Counted from the stretch's first letter, positions 1 through 7,148 are shown. The stretch is DNA of 14,652 bases from Chrysiogenales bacterium (GCA_004525465.1 SPCN01000028.1:1-14652), one strand, 5' to 3'. Notes: a model not told the origin generated them from the letters alone. Numbers and translations are program-made.

Positions 1-191
1 CCAGCCCGGCGCAGGGTCACGATCTCGGCATGGGCGCTGGGATCGCTGTTCCCGATCGGCGCGTTGCCGCCGCGGCCAATGACCCGGCCTTCGCGCACCA
101 CAACAGCGCCCACAGGCACCTCGCCGCGTTTTTCAGCGGCAGCGGCCTGGGCCAGGGCTTTTTTCATGAAATAAGCGGCATTTTTTTCCAT
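1..191 (-). CDS. tadA: tRNA-specific adenosine deaminase TadA (5' part only)
   Basis: TadA deaminates A34 of tRNA-Arg(ACG) to inosine so that one tRNA can read CGU, CGC and CGA. Only the first 63 codons are in the window; the gene runs off the left edge. The N-terminus reads MEKNAAYFMKKAL, followed by GEVPVGAVVV (about residues 23-32) and a DPSAHAEI motif (residues 50-57). There H54 is the expected zinc ligand and E56 the proton-shuttling glutamate of the cytidine-deaminase fold. The second zinc motif (PCxxC) would lie outside the window. I chose the ATG at 191 because it gives the usual MEK..YFM start; there is no clear Shine-Dalgarno site. The gene lies 27 bases downstream of tRNA-Arg(ACG) on the same strand, so the two are probably co-transcribed from the promoter at 303-331. 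Confidence 0.93.
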   Translation of the reverse strand, partial: MEKNAAYFMKKALAQAAAAEKRGEVPVGAVVVREGRVIGRGGNAPIGNSDPSAHAEIVTLRRA

Positions 192-218
192 GGTATTTGC
201 AGCAGAAATTGAAAAAAA

Positions 219-291
219 CGCACCTGGAGGGATTCGAACCCCCAACCCTTTGATCCGTAGTCAAAAGCTCTATCCATTGAGCTACAGGTGC
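219..291 (-). tRNA. tRNA-Arg, anticodon ACG
   Basis: The minus strand folds as a full cloverleaf. Acceptor arm GCACCTG (291-285) pairs with CAGGTGC (226-220). The D stem is GCTC/GAGC. The anticodon stem is TTTGA/TCAAA around loop CTACGGA, with anticodon ACG at 258-256. The variable loop is 5 nt, and the T arm is GGGGG-TTCGAAT-CCCTC. The discriminator base is G (219). CCA is not encoded: the next bases are a run of T on the minus strand, so CCA must be added after processing. An ACG anticodon needs A34-to-inosine editing, done by TadA, whose gene follows immediately. Confidence 0.96.
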
Positions 292-302
292 ATCAGGGAC
301 GT

Positions 303-331
303 ATATTACCATAAAAATCGGCATACGGCAA
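303..331 (-). promoter_or_regulatory. Promoter for tRNA-Arg(ACG) and tadA
   Basis: On the minus strand, TTGCCG (331-326), 17 bases, then TAATAT (308-303). Transcription would start about 5 bases before the mature tRNA 5' end at 291. The -35 hexamer lies inside the heptad repeat array at 320-349. Confidence 0.6.
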
Positions 332-349
332 ACGGTTGACGGTGTACGT
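320..349 (+). repeat. Heptad array A (ACGGNNN units)
   Basis: ACGG occurs at 325, 332 and 339, with ACGT at 346, a strict 7-base step with variable bases between. Bases 320-342 match 709-731 as an inverted repeat at 21 of 23 positions. The array overlaps the tRNA promoter -35 box. Confidence 0.8.
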
Positions 350-373
350 TCAAGGTGAAGAACGGAAGACTAA

Positions 374-433
374 AATTCCAAATAGCAAATCCCGAATTCC
401 AATAAAATTCCAAGTTCCAAATTCCAATGACCA
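374..433 (+). repeat. Directional AATTCCA heptad element, left copy
   Basis: Seven-base units of the AATTCCA type start at 374, 381, 388 and 395, then after a 4-base slip at 406, 413, 420 and 427. The element ends with CCAATGACC. A diverged copy lies inverted at 648-699 and related copies occur at 11614-11676 and, inverted, at 11843-11864. No convincing reading frame uses this stretch. Confidence 0.8.
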
Positions 434-479
434 AAACGAAAGCCCCTTCAAAACGCCTTTATACTAAAACTCACCCCTC

Positions 480-600
480 CCCCCTCTCTTGCGAAGAGAG
501 GGGGCGAAGCCCTACCCCCCTTCTCTTTGTGAAGAGAAGGAGCGCATCGCCATGCCGAGGCTTTGTGAGGCATTTGGCGATGCCATCCCGCAAAGCGGGA
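480..600. repeat. Cluster of four hairpins inside the intergenic mosaic
   Basis: Stem 1: 480-490 with 494-504 (11 bp, GCG loop). Stem 2: 519-527 with 532-540 (9 bp, TGTG loop). Stem 3: 545-556 with 569-582, made of CATCGCC/GGCGATG outside and ATGCC/GGCAT inside. Stem 4: TCCCGC at 586-591 with GCGGGA at 595-600. None is followed by a T-run, so intrinsic termination is unlikely. Together with the flanking arrays this fills 292-819, the first long stretch without a gene. Confidence 0.7.
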
Positions 601-647
601 GGCTGGGGGATGAGTTGATCGTTCATTCGATCGATCATTCTCCTTTT

Positions 648-699
648 TTGGGTCATTCGGTCATTGGGGCTTGGTACTTATTTGGTGCTTGGGATTTGG
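648..699 (-). repeat. AATTCCA-type heptad element, inverted copy
   Basis: Read on the minus strand this is a diverged copy of 374-433: CCAAATCCCAAGCACCAAAT, then ending CCCAATGACC. On the plus strand TTGG recurs at 664, 671, 682, 689 and 696, giving 7-base steps with one 11-base step. That is the same 4-base slip as in the left copy. Confidence 0.7.
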
Positions 700-708
700 A
701 TTTTTTTT

Positions 709-747
709 CCGTCAACCGTACGCCGTATGCCTTACGCCGATTACCCG
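709..747 (+). repeat. Heptad array B (CCGTNNN units)
   Basis: CCGT occurs at 709, 716 and 723, with degenerate units in phase at 730 (CCTT), 737 (CCGA) and 744 (CCCG). It is the inverted counterpart of array A (21 of 23 bases over 709-731). An open frame runs through it into the next gene but is not expected to be translated. Confidence 0.78.
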
Positions 748-771
748 CTCCCAAAGCTAATGGCACAGCAC

Positions 772-800
772 TTGAAAAACGTGGCCGAATCCTATAAAAT
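772..800 (+). promoter_or_regulatory. Promoter for the DUF2914-like gene
   Basis: TTGAAA (772-777), 17 bases, then TAAAAT (795-800). The predicted transcript start near 807 leaves a leader of about 13 bases before the ATG at 820, with no Shine-Dalgarno site. If this promoter is real it excludes the earlier in-frame ATG at 760. Confidence 0.5.
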
Positions 801-819
801 ATTCGCTAACCAACCTCAA

Positions 820-1851
820 ATGGAAGCGATCAAGCGTTTTTTCAGCGGATTCCTGAACCGGCACCAGGACAAGCTCTGGTGGTTTCACAGTTCCTACTCC
901 CTGCTCCTGGGTATTGGCGTGATGTGGCTGGGCACCAAAAATTTCACCTACCTGCGCCTGGCTGTTTTCCACATCGCTTTTATCTGGCTGAGCAGCCTGG
1001 CCCTGCCCTGGATCGCGGATATTCGCCGCCTTCCCGAGCACTGGCGCCGACGCCTGCGCTTGCTGATCAACTATTTCCAGCGCAATTTTTACCAGCAGTT
1101 GCTGTTTTTCATTCTGCCCATCTATTATTTAAGCGCCACCTGGGGAGCAAGCAACATGCTGTTCGTGTTGCTGCTGGCCGTTTCAGCGCTGCTGGCCACC
1201 ATGGATATTGTTTACGACCGCTACCTGACCGTAAAAAAATGGCTGCCGGCCGTGTTTTTCGCCTTCAACCTGTTTGCCTGCATCAATGTCATGCTGCCCG
1301 TGGTGTGGAATTTCAGGAATTTCTTCGCCCTGCGCCTGAGCGCCCTGTTGGCCCTGGTCGGATTCGCTTCCTTCAGCTTGGCCCAGCGCGGAGTGAAAAC
1401 CCGCGACCGGCTGCTCAGTATTGTGGCCGCCGCACTGTTATTGGCAGGGATAAGCGAGTTCGGCCGGCCGCTGATCCCGCCGGCGCCGCTGCGTCTCCTT
1501 GAAAGCGGCTTCGCCCTGGGTTGGGACATTCAGAACAACCGACTCAGCGAACGTTTGAGCGAACTTCCCGGCGGCGGCACCATAAAGATATTCGCCCTGA
1601 GCGCCATCGCGGCCCCGCTCGGCTTGAAGGACCGGGTCAGCCACCGCTGGTATCTGGATGGACAAATGGTTTATGCTTCGCCTTTGATCAATCTCAGCGG
1701 CGGCCGCAAAAACGGATTCCGCCTCTGGACTTTCCGCACCTTTAAAAATATCAGCAGCGCTTCGATCCTGCGCGTCGACGTACGCACCGCCGCCGGCCAG
1801 TTGATCGGCCGCTTCCGCCTGCGTGCGGGCAAAGGCCGTCCGAGTCAGTAG
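820..1851 (+). CDS. Polytopic membrane protein with DUF2914-like C-terminal domain
   Basis: This is a 343-residue inner-membrane protein of unknown function. Seven hydrophobic segments are visible at roughly residues 23-40, 45-63, 91-107, 110-128, 141-160, 170-186 and 197-213. They are followed by a soluble tail. The tail (about 275-336) has HRWYLDGQMVY, then LSGGRKNGFRLWTF, then VDVRTAAGQLIGRFRL. I recognise this pattern as DUF2914-like, a domain often fused to a membrane part of the DUF5924 type. The frame is open from 664, but that extension runs through repeat DNA. I prefer ATG 820, which starts directly at MEAIKRFF and sits 19 bases behind a -10 box; ATG 760 (20 residues longer) is the alternative. 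The gene converges on the next one with only 15 bases between stops and no visible terminator. The family call is from memory of the motif. Confidence 0.8.
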   Translation: MEAIKRFFSGFLNRHQDKLWWFHSSYSLLLGIGVMWLGTKNFTYLRLAVFHIAFIWLSSLALPWIADIRRLPEHWRRRLRLLINYFQRNFYQQLLFFILPIYYLSATWGASNMLFVLLLAVSALLATMDIVYDRYLTVKKWLPAVFFAFNLFACINVMLPVVWNFRNFFALRLSALLALVGFASFSLAQRGVKTRDRLLSIVAAALLLAGISEFGRPLIPPAPLRLLESGFALGWDIQNNRLSERLSELPGGGTIKIFALSAIAAPLGLKDRVSHRWYLDGQMVYASPLINLSGGRKNGFRLWTFRTFKNISSASILRVDVRTAAGQLIGRFRLRAGKGRPSQ

Positions 1852-1866
1852 GTCAGGAACTAAAGA

Positions 1867-2685
1867 TCACTTGCTTTCGGCAGCCAGGGTCAGTTGGCAC
1901 CAAAAGACATGGTGCTTAGGCCCGCGCTGACTGGGCAGACCGCCGCTGTCGCGCTGGCCCATGCCTTCGGGATCGAGGTCCGGGGCTTCAGGCAGGCCGC
2001 CGCCTTCTCCGCCATCGTAACCGCCGCGCTGCAGCAGCTGCCGGCGCATTTCCTTGGTGGTTCCACCCCAATCGAATCCAACTGTCACCGTCTTGCCCGG
2101 GGCAAGATTGAGCCCGTTGAGCGGAGTGATGGGGATCCTGAACTCAAAAGCCAGCCGCCCGGACGAGGCCTGGGAAGTGAATTCCGGCAGCGGCGCTTGC
2201 TTGAAGATCATGTCGGTCTGGTCATTATTGTCGCCGTCAACCGCCATAAACTGGTTGATGATGTAAGCTGGTTTGGCCAGCATTTCCTTTTTCTTTTCCT
2301 CGGTCAAGGGACCGCTTTTCTTTTCCATCACGGCGATCAGTTCGGCGCTGGCAAGCGTTTTTTTCTCAAAGCGCAAACCCAGATTCTTTTTCTTTTTGCC
2401 CTGGTCATTGAACCAGATGGTAAACCCGGTCCGGGCCAGGGAGCTCAGGTATTTCTGCTCTTTGAAAATGAAGATCAAGTGCAGATTGTCCGCATCATTG
2501 CAGAAGGCATAATCGACCTGCACCGATTTTTCCGAATGGAACAACGGCGCCATCCAGTCGCCGATATCGCCATCGACCTGGATAGGCGTTGTCTGCCAGC
2601 GGCTTTCAACCGACAAGGTTTTGGCCGCGGCAACGAACGAAAAAATCCCCAGCAGCAGCCAGAAAACATATTTCACTCTAGCCAT
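1867..2685 (-). CDS. Exported protein with CBM9-like/DOMON-type domain
   Basis: This is a 272-residue exported protein. A hydrophobic signal peptide (residues 4-21, KYVFWLLLGIFSFVAAA) is followed by VDGDIGDWMAP (about 37-47), the usual opening of a CBM9-like sugar- or haem-binding sandwich domain. FTIWFND (about 88-94) and LAFEFRIPITPL (178-189) fit its later strands. The C-terminus (215-258) is rich in Gly, Pro, Asp and Gln and unlike a fold, ending with a short hydrophobic stretch VFWCQLTLA. The ATG at 2685 is chosen over a GTG at 2697 because GGAGG (2695-2691) lies 5 bases before it. The N-terminal domain type recurs in the DUF5916 protein at 11995-14178. The ligand is not predictable from sequence. 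Confidence 0.8.
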   Translation of the reverse strand: MARVKYVFWLLLGIFSFVAAAKTLSVESRWQTTPIQVDGDIGDWMAPLFHSEKSVQVDYAFCNDADNLHLIFIFKEQKYLSSLARTGFTIWFNDQGKKKKNLGLRFEKKTLASAELIAVMEKKSGPLTEEKKKEMLAKPAYIINQFMAVDGDNNDQTDMIFKQAPLPEFTSQASSGRLAFEFRIPITPLNGLNLAPGKTVTVGFDWGGTTKEMRRQLLQRGGYDGGEGGGLPEAPDLDPEGMGQRDSGGLPSQRGPKHHVFWCQLTLAAESK

Positions 2686-2690
2686 TTCGA

Positions 2691-2695
2691 CCTCC
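2691..2695 (-). promoter_or_regulatory. Ribosome binding site GGAGG deciding the start at 2685
   Basis: GGAGG on the minus strand, 5 bases before the ATG at 2685. It overlaps codons of the longer GTG-initiated reading, so the shorter start is favoured. Confidence 0.7.
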
Positions 2696-2707
2696 ACATG
2701 AGAACCG

Positions 2708-2737
2708 ATTGTAGCACAAAAACCAGGGACAGGCCAA
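2708..2737 (-). promoter_or_regulatory. Promoter for the CBM9-like gene
   Basis: On the minus strand, TTGGCC (2737-2732), 18 bases, then TACAAT (2713-2708). The predicted start near 2701 gives a leader of about 16 bases that contains the GGAGG site. It diverges from the dsbD promoter, whose -35 box begins only 10 bases away. Confidence 0.55.
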
Positions 2738-2746
2738 GCCCGGCGA

Positions 2747-2775
2747 TTGACCGCTGAGATTTTTTTTGCTACTAT
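2747..2775 (+). promoter_or_regulatory. dsbD promoter, almost leaderless
   Basis: TTGACC (2747-2752), 17 bases including a T-run, then TACTAT (2770-2775). The expected start at about 2781-2783 leaves only 2-4 bases before the dsbD ATG at 2785, and no Shine-Dalgarno site is present. Confidence 0.6.
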
Positions 2776-2784
2776 TGAAACCCC

Positions 2785-4521
2785 ATGAAAAAGAAATTAT
2801 TATTTACCGTCTGCCTGCTGTTCGCGTTGCTGCGCCCTGTCTGGCCCCAGCTTGGCGGCCAGGAAGCGGTGCAGCCGCGGATTATCGCCCGGGTCGCGCC
2901 GGCATCAGGTACCGTCGTTTTCCACTTCCAGGTCCCGGCCGGCTATCACATCACCGACCTGAAAAACAATTTTTTCGCAATCACACTCAAAAAAAATGAT
3001 TTCGTCGCCGTGCTCAAAACCATATTTCCGGCCGGCGTCCCTTTCGGCGACGAAAACGTCTTCAAGGGAGAGTTCAGCGTCCGCGTTCTTCTGAAAAAAC
3101 TAAACCCCATTAAAAATCCGCTCAAGCTTGATTTTGATGTCTCGTTTCAAATTTGCCAGGAATATCCGGAAGAGCTGTGCTATCCTCCGGACCAGAGCCG
3201 GGTTCAGGTCGGTGTCGGGCCCGATTTCAACAGCGCTTTAGATCCAGCCACCGCTCACAAAAACAAACCGCTGTCGCGCCGCTTGGAAGATCTCATCCGC
3301 GGCCAGTTCAGCCAGGCATCCTTGCTGCTGTTCATCCTGGTTTTCGCGGCCGGTTTCCTGGCCAGCCTTACGCCTTGTGTCTACCCGGTCATCCCCATCA
3401 TCATGGGCTACGTGGGCGGCCGCAGCGGCGGGCGAAAATTGAAAGGTTTCACCCTCTCCCTGTTCTTCGTCCTGGGATTGTCCCTTGTCTATTCGCTCCT
3501 GGGAGTGGTCGCCGCCAAGACCGGTTCGCTGATCGGCATCTCTTTTCAAAACCCCATTGTGGTCACGGCCATCGCCGCCATTTTCATTATCATGGGACTG
3601 AGCCTGGCCGGGCTGTTTTCCATCCCGGTACCGGCCTGGATATCGTCCAAGGTGTCCGGTAGCCACAAAAGCGACATTGCCGGCGCCCTGATCGTCGGCG
3701 GGATTTCCGCCGTCATCGCCGCCCCCTGTGTCGGCCCGGTGCTCATCGCTTTGCTCTCCTGGATAAGCCAGTCGGGGAATGTCTTTCTCGGTTTCTGGCT
3801 GACTTTCGTTTTCTCCCTGGGCCTGAGCGTCATTTTTCTTGTGGCCGGAACATTTTCCGGGGCCATCGCCGCCCTGCCCCGCGGCGGCAAATGGATGAGC
3901 ACCGTGAAATATTTTTTCTCGGCCCTGCTCATCGCCGGCGGCATCTTTTTCCTGGCCAACATTCTCAAGCCCTGGTTGACGCTGCTGCTTTGGGGAACTT
4001 ATCTCATCGCCCTGGCCGTGGCCTTCGGCCTGTTCCGTCCCCAGGCTGAGGGAGGCATTGCCCAGGTCCTGGCCCGGACTGCCGTGGTCCTGGTTTTTTT
4101 GTGCGGCGCCGTCCTGTTTTACCAGGGACTTTCCCAACGATTCTTCCCCACCGCGGTCACAGGCGCTACGCAGGCAAAAGAAACGTTGCCCTGGCTTGAC
4201 GATCTGTCCCAGGCCAAACAAAGGGCCCGACTGGAAAACAAACGGCTGTTGATCGACGCCTGGGCCGAATGGTGCGCGGCCTGCCGCGAATTGGACGAAA
4301 AGACCTTCAGCCACGACGATGTCCGCGCCGCCCTTGCCGATACCATTCTGGTCAAGCTGGACTTCACCCGCAAAAACGAAAAAAACGATCTTTTAAAAAA
4401 AGAACTGGGCATCATTGGCATGCCCACGGTCATCATTCTCGATGCCCTGGGAGTTGAAAGGGGGCGCTTTTCAGGTTTCCTCGGCCCTGAAGACTTCCTC
4501 GACCTGTTGCGCGGCTTCTGA
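2785..4521 (+). CDS. dsbD: Thiol:disulfide interchange protein DsbD
   Basis: DsbD carries reducing electrons from cytoplasmic thioredoxin across the inner membrane to periplasmic thiol partners. The 578-residue product has the full three-part layout. After a signal peptide (1-20) comes an N-terminal periplasmic domain (about 25-150) with C124 and C132 in a CQEYPEELCYPP motif. The membrane domain (about 178-445) has eight hydrophobic segments, with C198 in TPCVYPVIP and C315 in APCVGPVL. The C-terminal thioredoxin domain (about 465-578) has WCAAC (C497, C500) and the cis-proline motif MPT (P547). Length is normal for the family. The two N-domain cysteines are separated by 7 residues, against 5 in E. 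coli as I recall it. The gene is monocistronic here and converges on the barrel gene with 8 bases between. No dedicated partner gene is adjacent. Confidence 0.95.
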   Translation: MKKKLLFTVCLLFALLRPVWPQLGGQEAVQPRIIARVAPASGTVVFHFQVPAGYHITDLKNNFFAITLKKNDFVAVLKTIFPAGVPFGDENVFKGEFSVRVLLKKLNPIKNPLKLDFDVSFQICQEYPEELCYPPDQSRVQVGVGPDFNSALDPATAHKNKPLSRRLEDLIRGQFSQASLLLFILVFAAGFLASLTPCVYPVIPIIMGYVGGRSGGRKLKGFTLSLFFVLGLSLVYSLLGVVAAKTGSLIGISFQNPIVVTAIAAIFIIMGLSLAGLFSIPVPAWISSKVSGSHKSDIAGALIVGGISAVIAAPCVGPVLIALLSWISQSGNVFLGFWLTFVFSLGLSVIFLVAGTFSGAIAALPRGGKWMSTVKYFFSALLIAGGIFFLANILKPWLTLLLWGTYLIALAVAFGLFRPQAEGGIAQVLARTAVVLVFLCGAVLFYQGLSQRFFPTAVTGATQAKETLPWLDDLSQAKQRARLENKRLLIDAWAEWCAACRELDEKTFSHDDVRAALADTILVKLDFTRKNEKNDLLKKELGIIGMPTVIILDALGVERGRFSGFLGPEDFLDLLRGF

Positions 4522-4529
4522 AATTTATT

Positions 4530-5096
4530 CTAAAATCGAAAACCAAGACGGCCGCACAGGCGCAGACCGCCCAGGATGATAGCGGTTTCTTTTTCGGCGA
4601 AGCGGGCCGTGGTCCAGGCACCGGAATAAGAAACAGCCATCCCCAGAAAAATCTTTTCCCGCAGAAAATAGCGCAGGCCGGTTCCTGCCTCAAAGCCGAA
4701 CGCCGATTTACTGGCCGTTTCGCCCATGGCTTTTTCCCTTAAGCCGGCCATGAGCAGGGCGGCGAACAGCTCGGCCTGCAGGCGGCGGCCGCGCCGGCTT
4801 TCCCAACCCGCCCCCAAAGTGAGGAAATTCTGGCTGGCCCTGGTTTTGTCTTCCAGGATGGGCACGCTGCCATTGGCGGAAAAGTAACTATATCCCAGCC
4901 ATAAATAGAAATTTTCATGCAAATTATAACCGGCCCTGAGTTCCGGGCTGAATTGCACTTGACCGTATATATCGGTAAAGTTCTTGTCGCCAGGCAACAC
5001 GGCCGCGACGCCGGCGCTGGCAAAAAACCGCTCGCCGGCAGCGGGCAATGACAGGAAAAATGACAGGAATAAAACGGTCATTATGATTTTTTTCAT
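4530..5096 (-). CDS. Small outer-membrane beta-barrel protein
   Basis: This is a 188-residue exported protein. A signal peptide (1-20, MKKIIMTVLFLSFFLSLPAA) is followed by alternating short strands typical of an eight-stranded barrel, for example ELRAGYNL, FYLWLGYSYF, FLTLGAGWES and LRYFLREKIFLGMAVSYSG. It ends in LGFRF, with the terminal phenylalanine that outer-membrane proteins use for Bam recognition. It is the second gene of an operon with the subtilase at 5106-7148. The upstream stop codon overlaps its ribosome binding site (5107-5104), so translation is probably coupled. I cannot assign it to OmpW, OmpA-N or another named family, and its substrate is unknown. Confidence 0.75.
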   Translation of the reverse strand: MKKIIMTVLFLSFFLSLPAAGERFFASAGVAAVLPGDKNFTDIYGQVQFSPELRAGYNLHENFYLWLGYSYFSANGSVPILEDKTRASQNFLTLGAGWESRRGRRLQAELFAALLMAGLREKAMGETASKSAFGFEAGTGLRYFLREKIFLGMAVSYSGAWTTARFAEKETAIILGGLRLCGRLGFRF

Positions 5097-5103
5097 TTCA
5101 GCA

Positions 5104-5108
5104 CCTCA
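5104..5108 (-). promoter_or_regulatory. Overlapping stop codon and ribosome binding site (subtilase/barrel)
   Basis: The subtilase TGA (5108-5106) shares bases with GAGG (5107-5104), which lies 7 bases before the barrel ATG at 5096. This arrangement favours translational coupling of the two genes. Confidence 0.7.
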
Positions 5109-7148
5109 AATGCTCTGTTCATTGGACAGGGCGATGACCTCGCCCTGGGCGTTCCGGGCCTGGATCACGTAGGTGTACGACACCGCATGGTCAAGGTATT
5201 TGTCATAGAAGGAATATCCGCCGTTCTGGATCTCGCCGGCGGCGATCTCCTTGCGAGACTCGTAGCTGCCGCTGAGGGTTTTGCGATAAACCGTGTAGGT
5301 CTCGCCGCTGATCACTGCCCCCGGATCTTTCTCTACGCTGAAATACACTTCCGCGAAATCCTTGTTCACCACCCAGACGCTGGCCTGCTGGCGTGAAACC
5401 GTCATGGTCAATATCAAACTCTGTGAAAGCGCGCGGGCCAGGTTTAAACGGGCCCCGGTTTTCATCTTGTTTTCCAGTGACCCCAGGCGGTCGGCGCCGG
5501 AATAGAGCCGGCTTATGCGTTTGGGAAGATCGTCGCTGGGAAATTGCACAGCCAGCAGGCCCAGGGCCCCGGATACGTGCGGGGCGGCCATGGAGGTGCC
5601 GTCAATGATCCCGTAATTCGCCGGGCGATTTACCAGGGTGACTTGATGAACGCCACGGGACCTGATCTGCAAACCGTCTGCCCGGGCCAGGGAAACAACC
5701 GGGATCCAGCTCCCGGCACTGCCCAAGGTCCCTGAAAAATTTCCCGACTCATTATTGTAGATGGCAACGGCCGCGGCCCCGGCGGCCTGGGCGTTGATCG
5801 TTTTTTCCTTGAAGGTGTTGTCGCCGCGCTCGATCAGGGCAATGTTGCCGTTAACGCCGGCCGGGAAATAACTCGCGCTCAATCCGCGGCCGCAGTCATA
5901 GAGGGGACGGGCCAGGCCCGATGAGGAAGTCATCCCGGAAAATTCCAGGGGATTGGCGTCGAAAACGTCACCCCCCGACTTCAGCCACGCTTCCAATCCC
6001 TTGCCGGTCGGCACCGTGGAGAGAATGCCCACCCCGGGGGCGGCCATGTCGACCGTGGTAGCGCCGTAATTAGAAAAAGAGGCGAGTTGGTCGTTGCTGT
6101 CGGTCGCGGCCACGGAAATGATATTGGGCAGGTCGTAGCCGGACGGATAAAAAGGGGTGGCATCGTTGTCCATGACATCATTACCCGCGGCACAGACCAT
6201 GGCAATTCCCTGGCTGCCCGCAGCGGCGATGGCATCTTTCTGCAGCACATTTTCTCCGCCGCCTCCGAAGGAAGCGTTGATGGCCACCAGGTTGACACCA
6301 TAATCCCGCTTCATTAAAATGGCATATTCGATAGCCTCGATGGAATCTGAATCGTAAATGTACATGTCGGGCCGGAAAGACTTCAAGGCCATGATGCGGA
6401 CGTTCCAGGCAATGCCGCAGACACCGATGCCGTTGTTACCGGTCGCGGCCATGGTCCCGGCCACATGGGTGCCGTGGTTGTCGATATCCATGGGGTCGCT
6501 GTCGTTCTTGCCGAAACGGTCGGAGGCGAAGTCATAGCCATAGACATCATCGCGAAAGCCGTTGCCGTCGTCATCGATGCCGTTGCCAGGGATTTCACCG
6601 GGGTTGCGCCACATGTTGGCAGCCAGGTCTTCATGGCGGTAATCGACCCCGGTATCCAGAACGGCGAGCACCACGCCCGGGGAACCCACGGTTTTTTCCC
6701 AGGCCGCAGGAGCGTTGATCTTGCTCATGCCCCAGAGTTTTGCAAATTTGGGGTCATTTGGCAAACGCTGCAGGCGGCGGCGGTAATTGGGGGAAACGGC
6801 TTCCACTTGAGGGTTGGCCTGCAGGGCGGCCAGCAATTCCCGGGTAGAACGGCGCGCCGAGCTCATCAGCAAAAACGGGCGTTGGCGCATCTGCGAAAGG
6901 ATACGGAACGCGCGCATGCCGTCAATGGAAAGGTCGGCGGCCATGACCTCAGCCGCGGCCAGGGTGGTCCCGGATTTGAATTTGACCAGCACTTCCCCTT
7001 CCGCATATTGAGGTTCATTGCTCTGGCTGTCAACAGCCGCTTGTCCAGGTTTTTTTTCAACAGCCGGGCCGGTCACGATCCCCAAAACACCCAACATCAA
7101 CGCCAAAAGAAAAAGCATCGACCAGCGCCGTTTTCCGCGTCCGTTCAT
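5106..7148 (-). CDS. Exported subtilisin-like serine protease (S8) with PA insert and Fn3-like tail
   Basis: This is a 680-residue exported protease. A signal segment lies at about 11-28. A propeptide/inhibitor-like region (48-125) opens with YAEGEVLVKFKSG and ends with VEAVSPNYRRR. The S8 catalytic domain has D165 (AVLDTGVD), H225 (NHGTHVAG), oxyanion N323 (AAGND) and S519 (GTSMAAPHVSG), so the triad is intact. An acidic GNGIDDDGNG loop (188-197) looks like a calcium site. A protease-associated (PA) domain is inserted at about 395-505 (NGNIALIERGD, then AAGAAAVAIYNNE). The C-terminus (about 595-677) resembles an Fn3 module. Start: ATG 7148 with GAGGAGG 5 bases upstream and a near-consensus promoter beyond. 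No sorting-signal domain is seen. The first gene of the operon, it is co-transcribed with the barrel gene, which may share its location. The substrate is unknown. Confidence 0.93.
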   Translation of the reverse strand: MNGRGKRRWSMLFLLALMLGVLGIVTGPAVEKKPGQAAVDSQSNEPQYAEGEVLVKFKSGTTLAAAEVMAADLSIDGMRAFRILSQMRQRPFLLMSSARRSTRELLAALQANPQVEAVSPNYRRRLQRLPNDPKFAKLWGMSKINAPAAWEKTVGSPGVVLAVLDTGVDYRHEDLAANMWRNPGEIPGNGIDDDGNGFRDDVYGYDFASDRFGKNDSDPMDIDNHGTHVAGTMAATGNNGIGVCGIAWNVRIMALKSFRPDMYIYDSDSIEAIEYAILMKRDYGVNLVAINASFGGGGENVLQKDAIAAAGSQGIAMVCAAGNDVMDNDATPFYPSGYDLPNIISVAATDSNDQLASFSNYGATTVDMAAPGVGILSTVPTGKGLEAWLKSGGDVFDANPLEFSGMTSSSGLARPLYDCGRGLSASYFPAGVNGNIALIERGDNTFKEKTINAQAAGAAAVAIYNNESGNFSGTLGSAGSWIPVVSLARADGLQIRSRGVHQVTLVNRPANYGIIDGTSMAAPHVSGALGLLAVQFPSDDLPKRISRLYSGADRLGSLENKMKTGARLNLARALSQSLILTMTVSRQQASVWVVNKDFAEVYFSVEKDPGAVISGETYTVYRKTLSGSYESRKEIAAGEIQNGGYSFYDKYLDHAVSYTYVIQARNAQGEVIALSNEQSI

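Noticed and set aside
427..656. Short open frames on both strands through the repeat mosaic
   Set aside because: They translate hairpin and heptad repeats and lack ribosome sites.
664..819. Upstream extension of the DUF2914-like gene to a TTG at 664
   Set aside because: The extra residues are encoded by repeat arrays and the candidate promoter lies downstream of them.
1894..2757. 287-codon plus-strand frame opposite the CBM9-like gene
   Set aside because: The minus-strand frame has a signal peptide, ribosome site and domain motif; the plus-strand frame has none.
3238..4314. Long open frame on the minus strand opposite dsbD (358 codons)
   Set aside because: It is the complement of a strongly supported coding frame, rich in Gly, Asp, Gln and Glu with no domain pattern; GC-rich genes often leave such open antisense frames.
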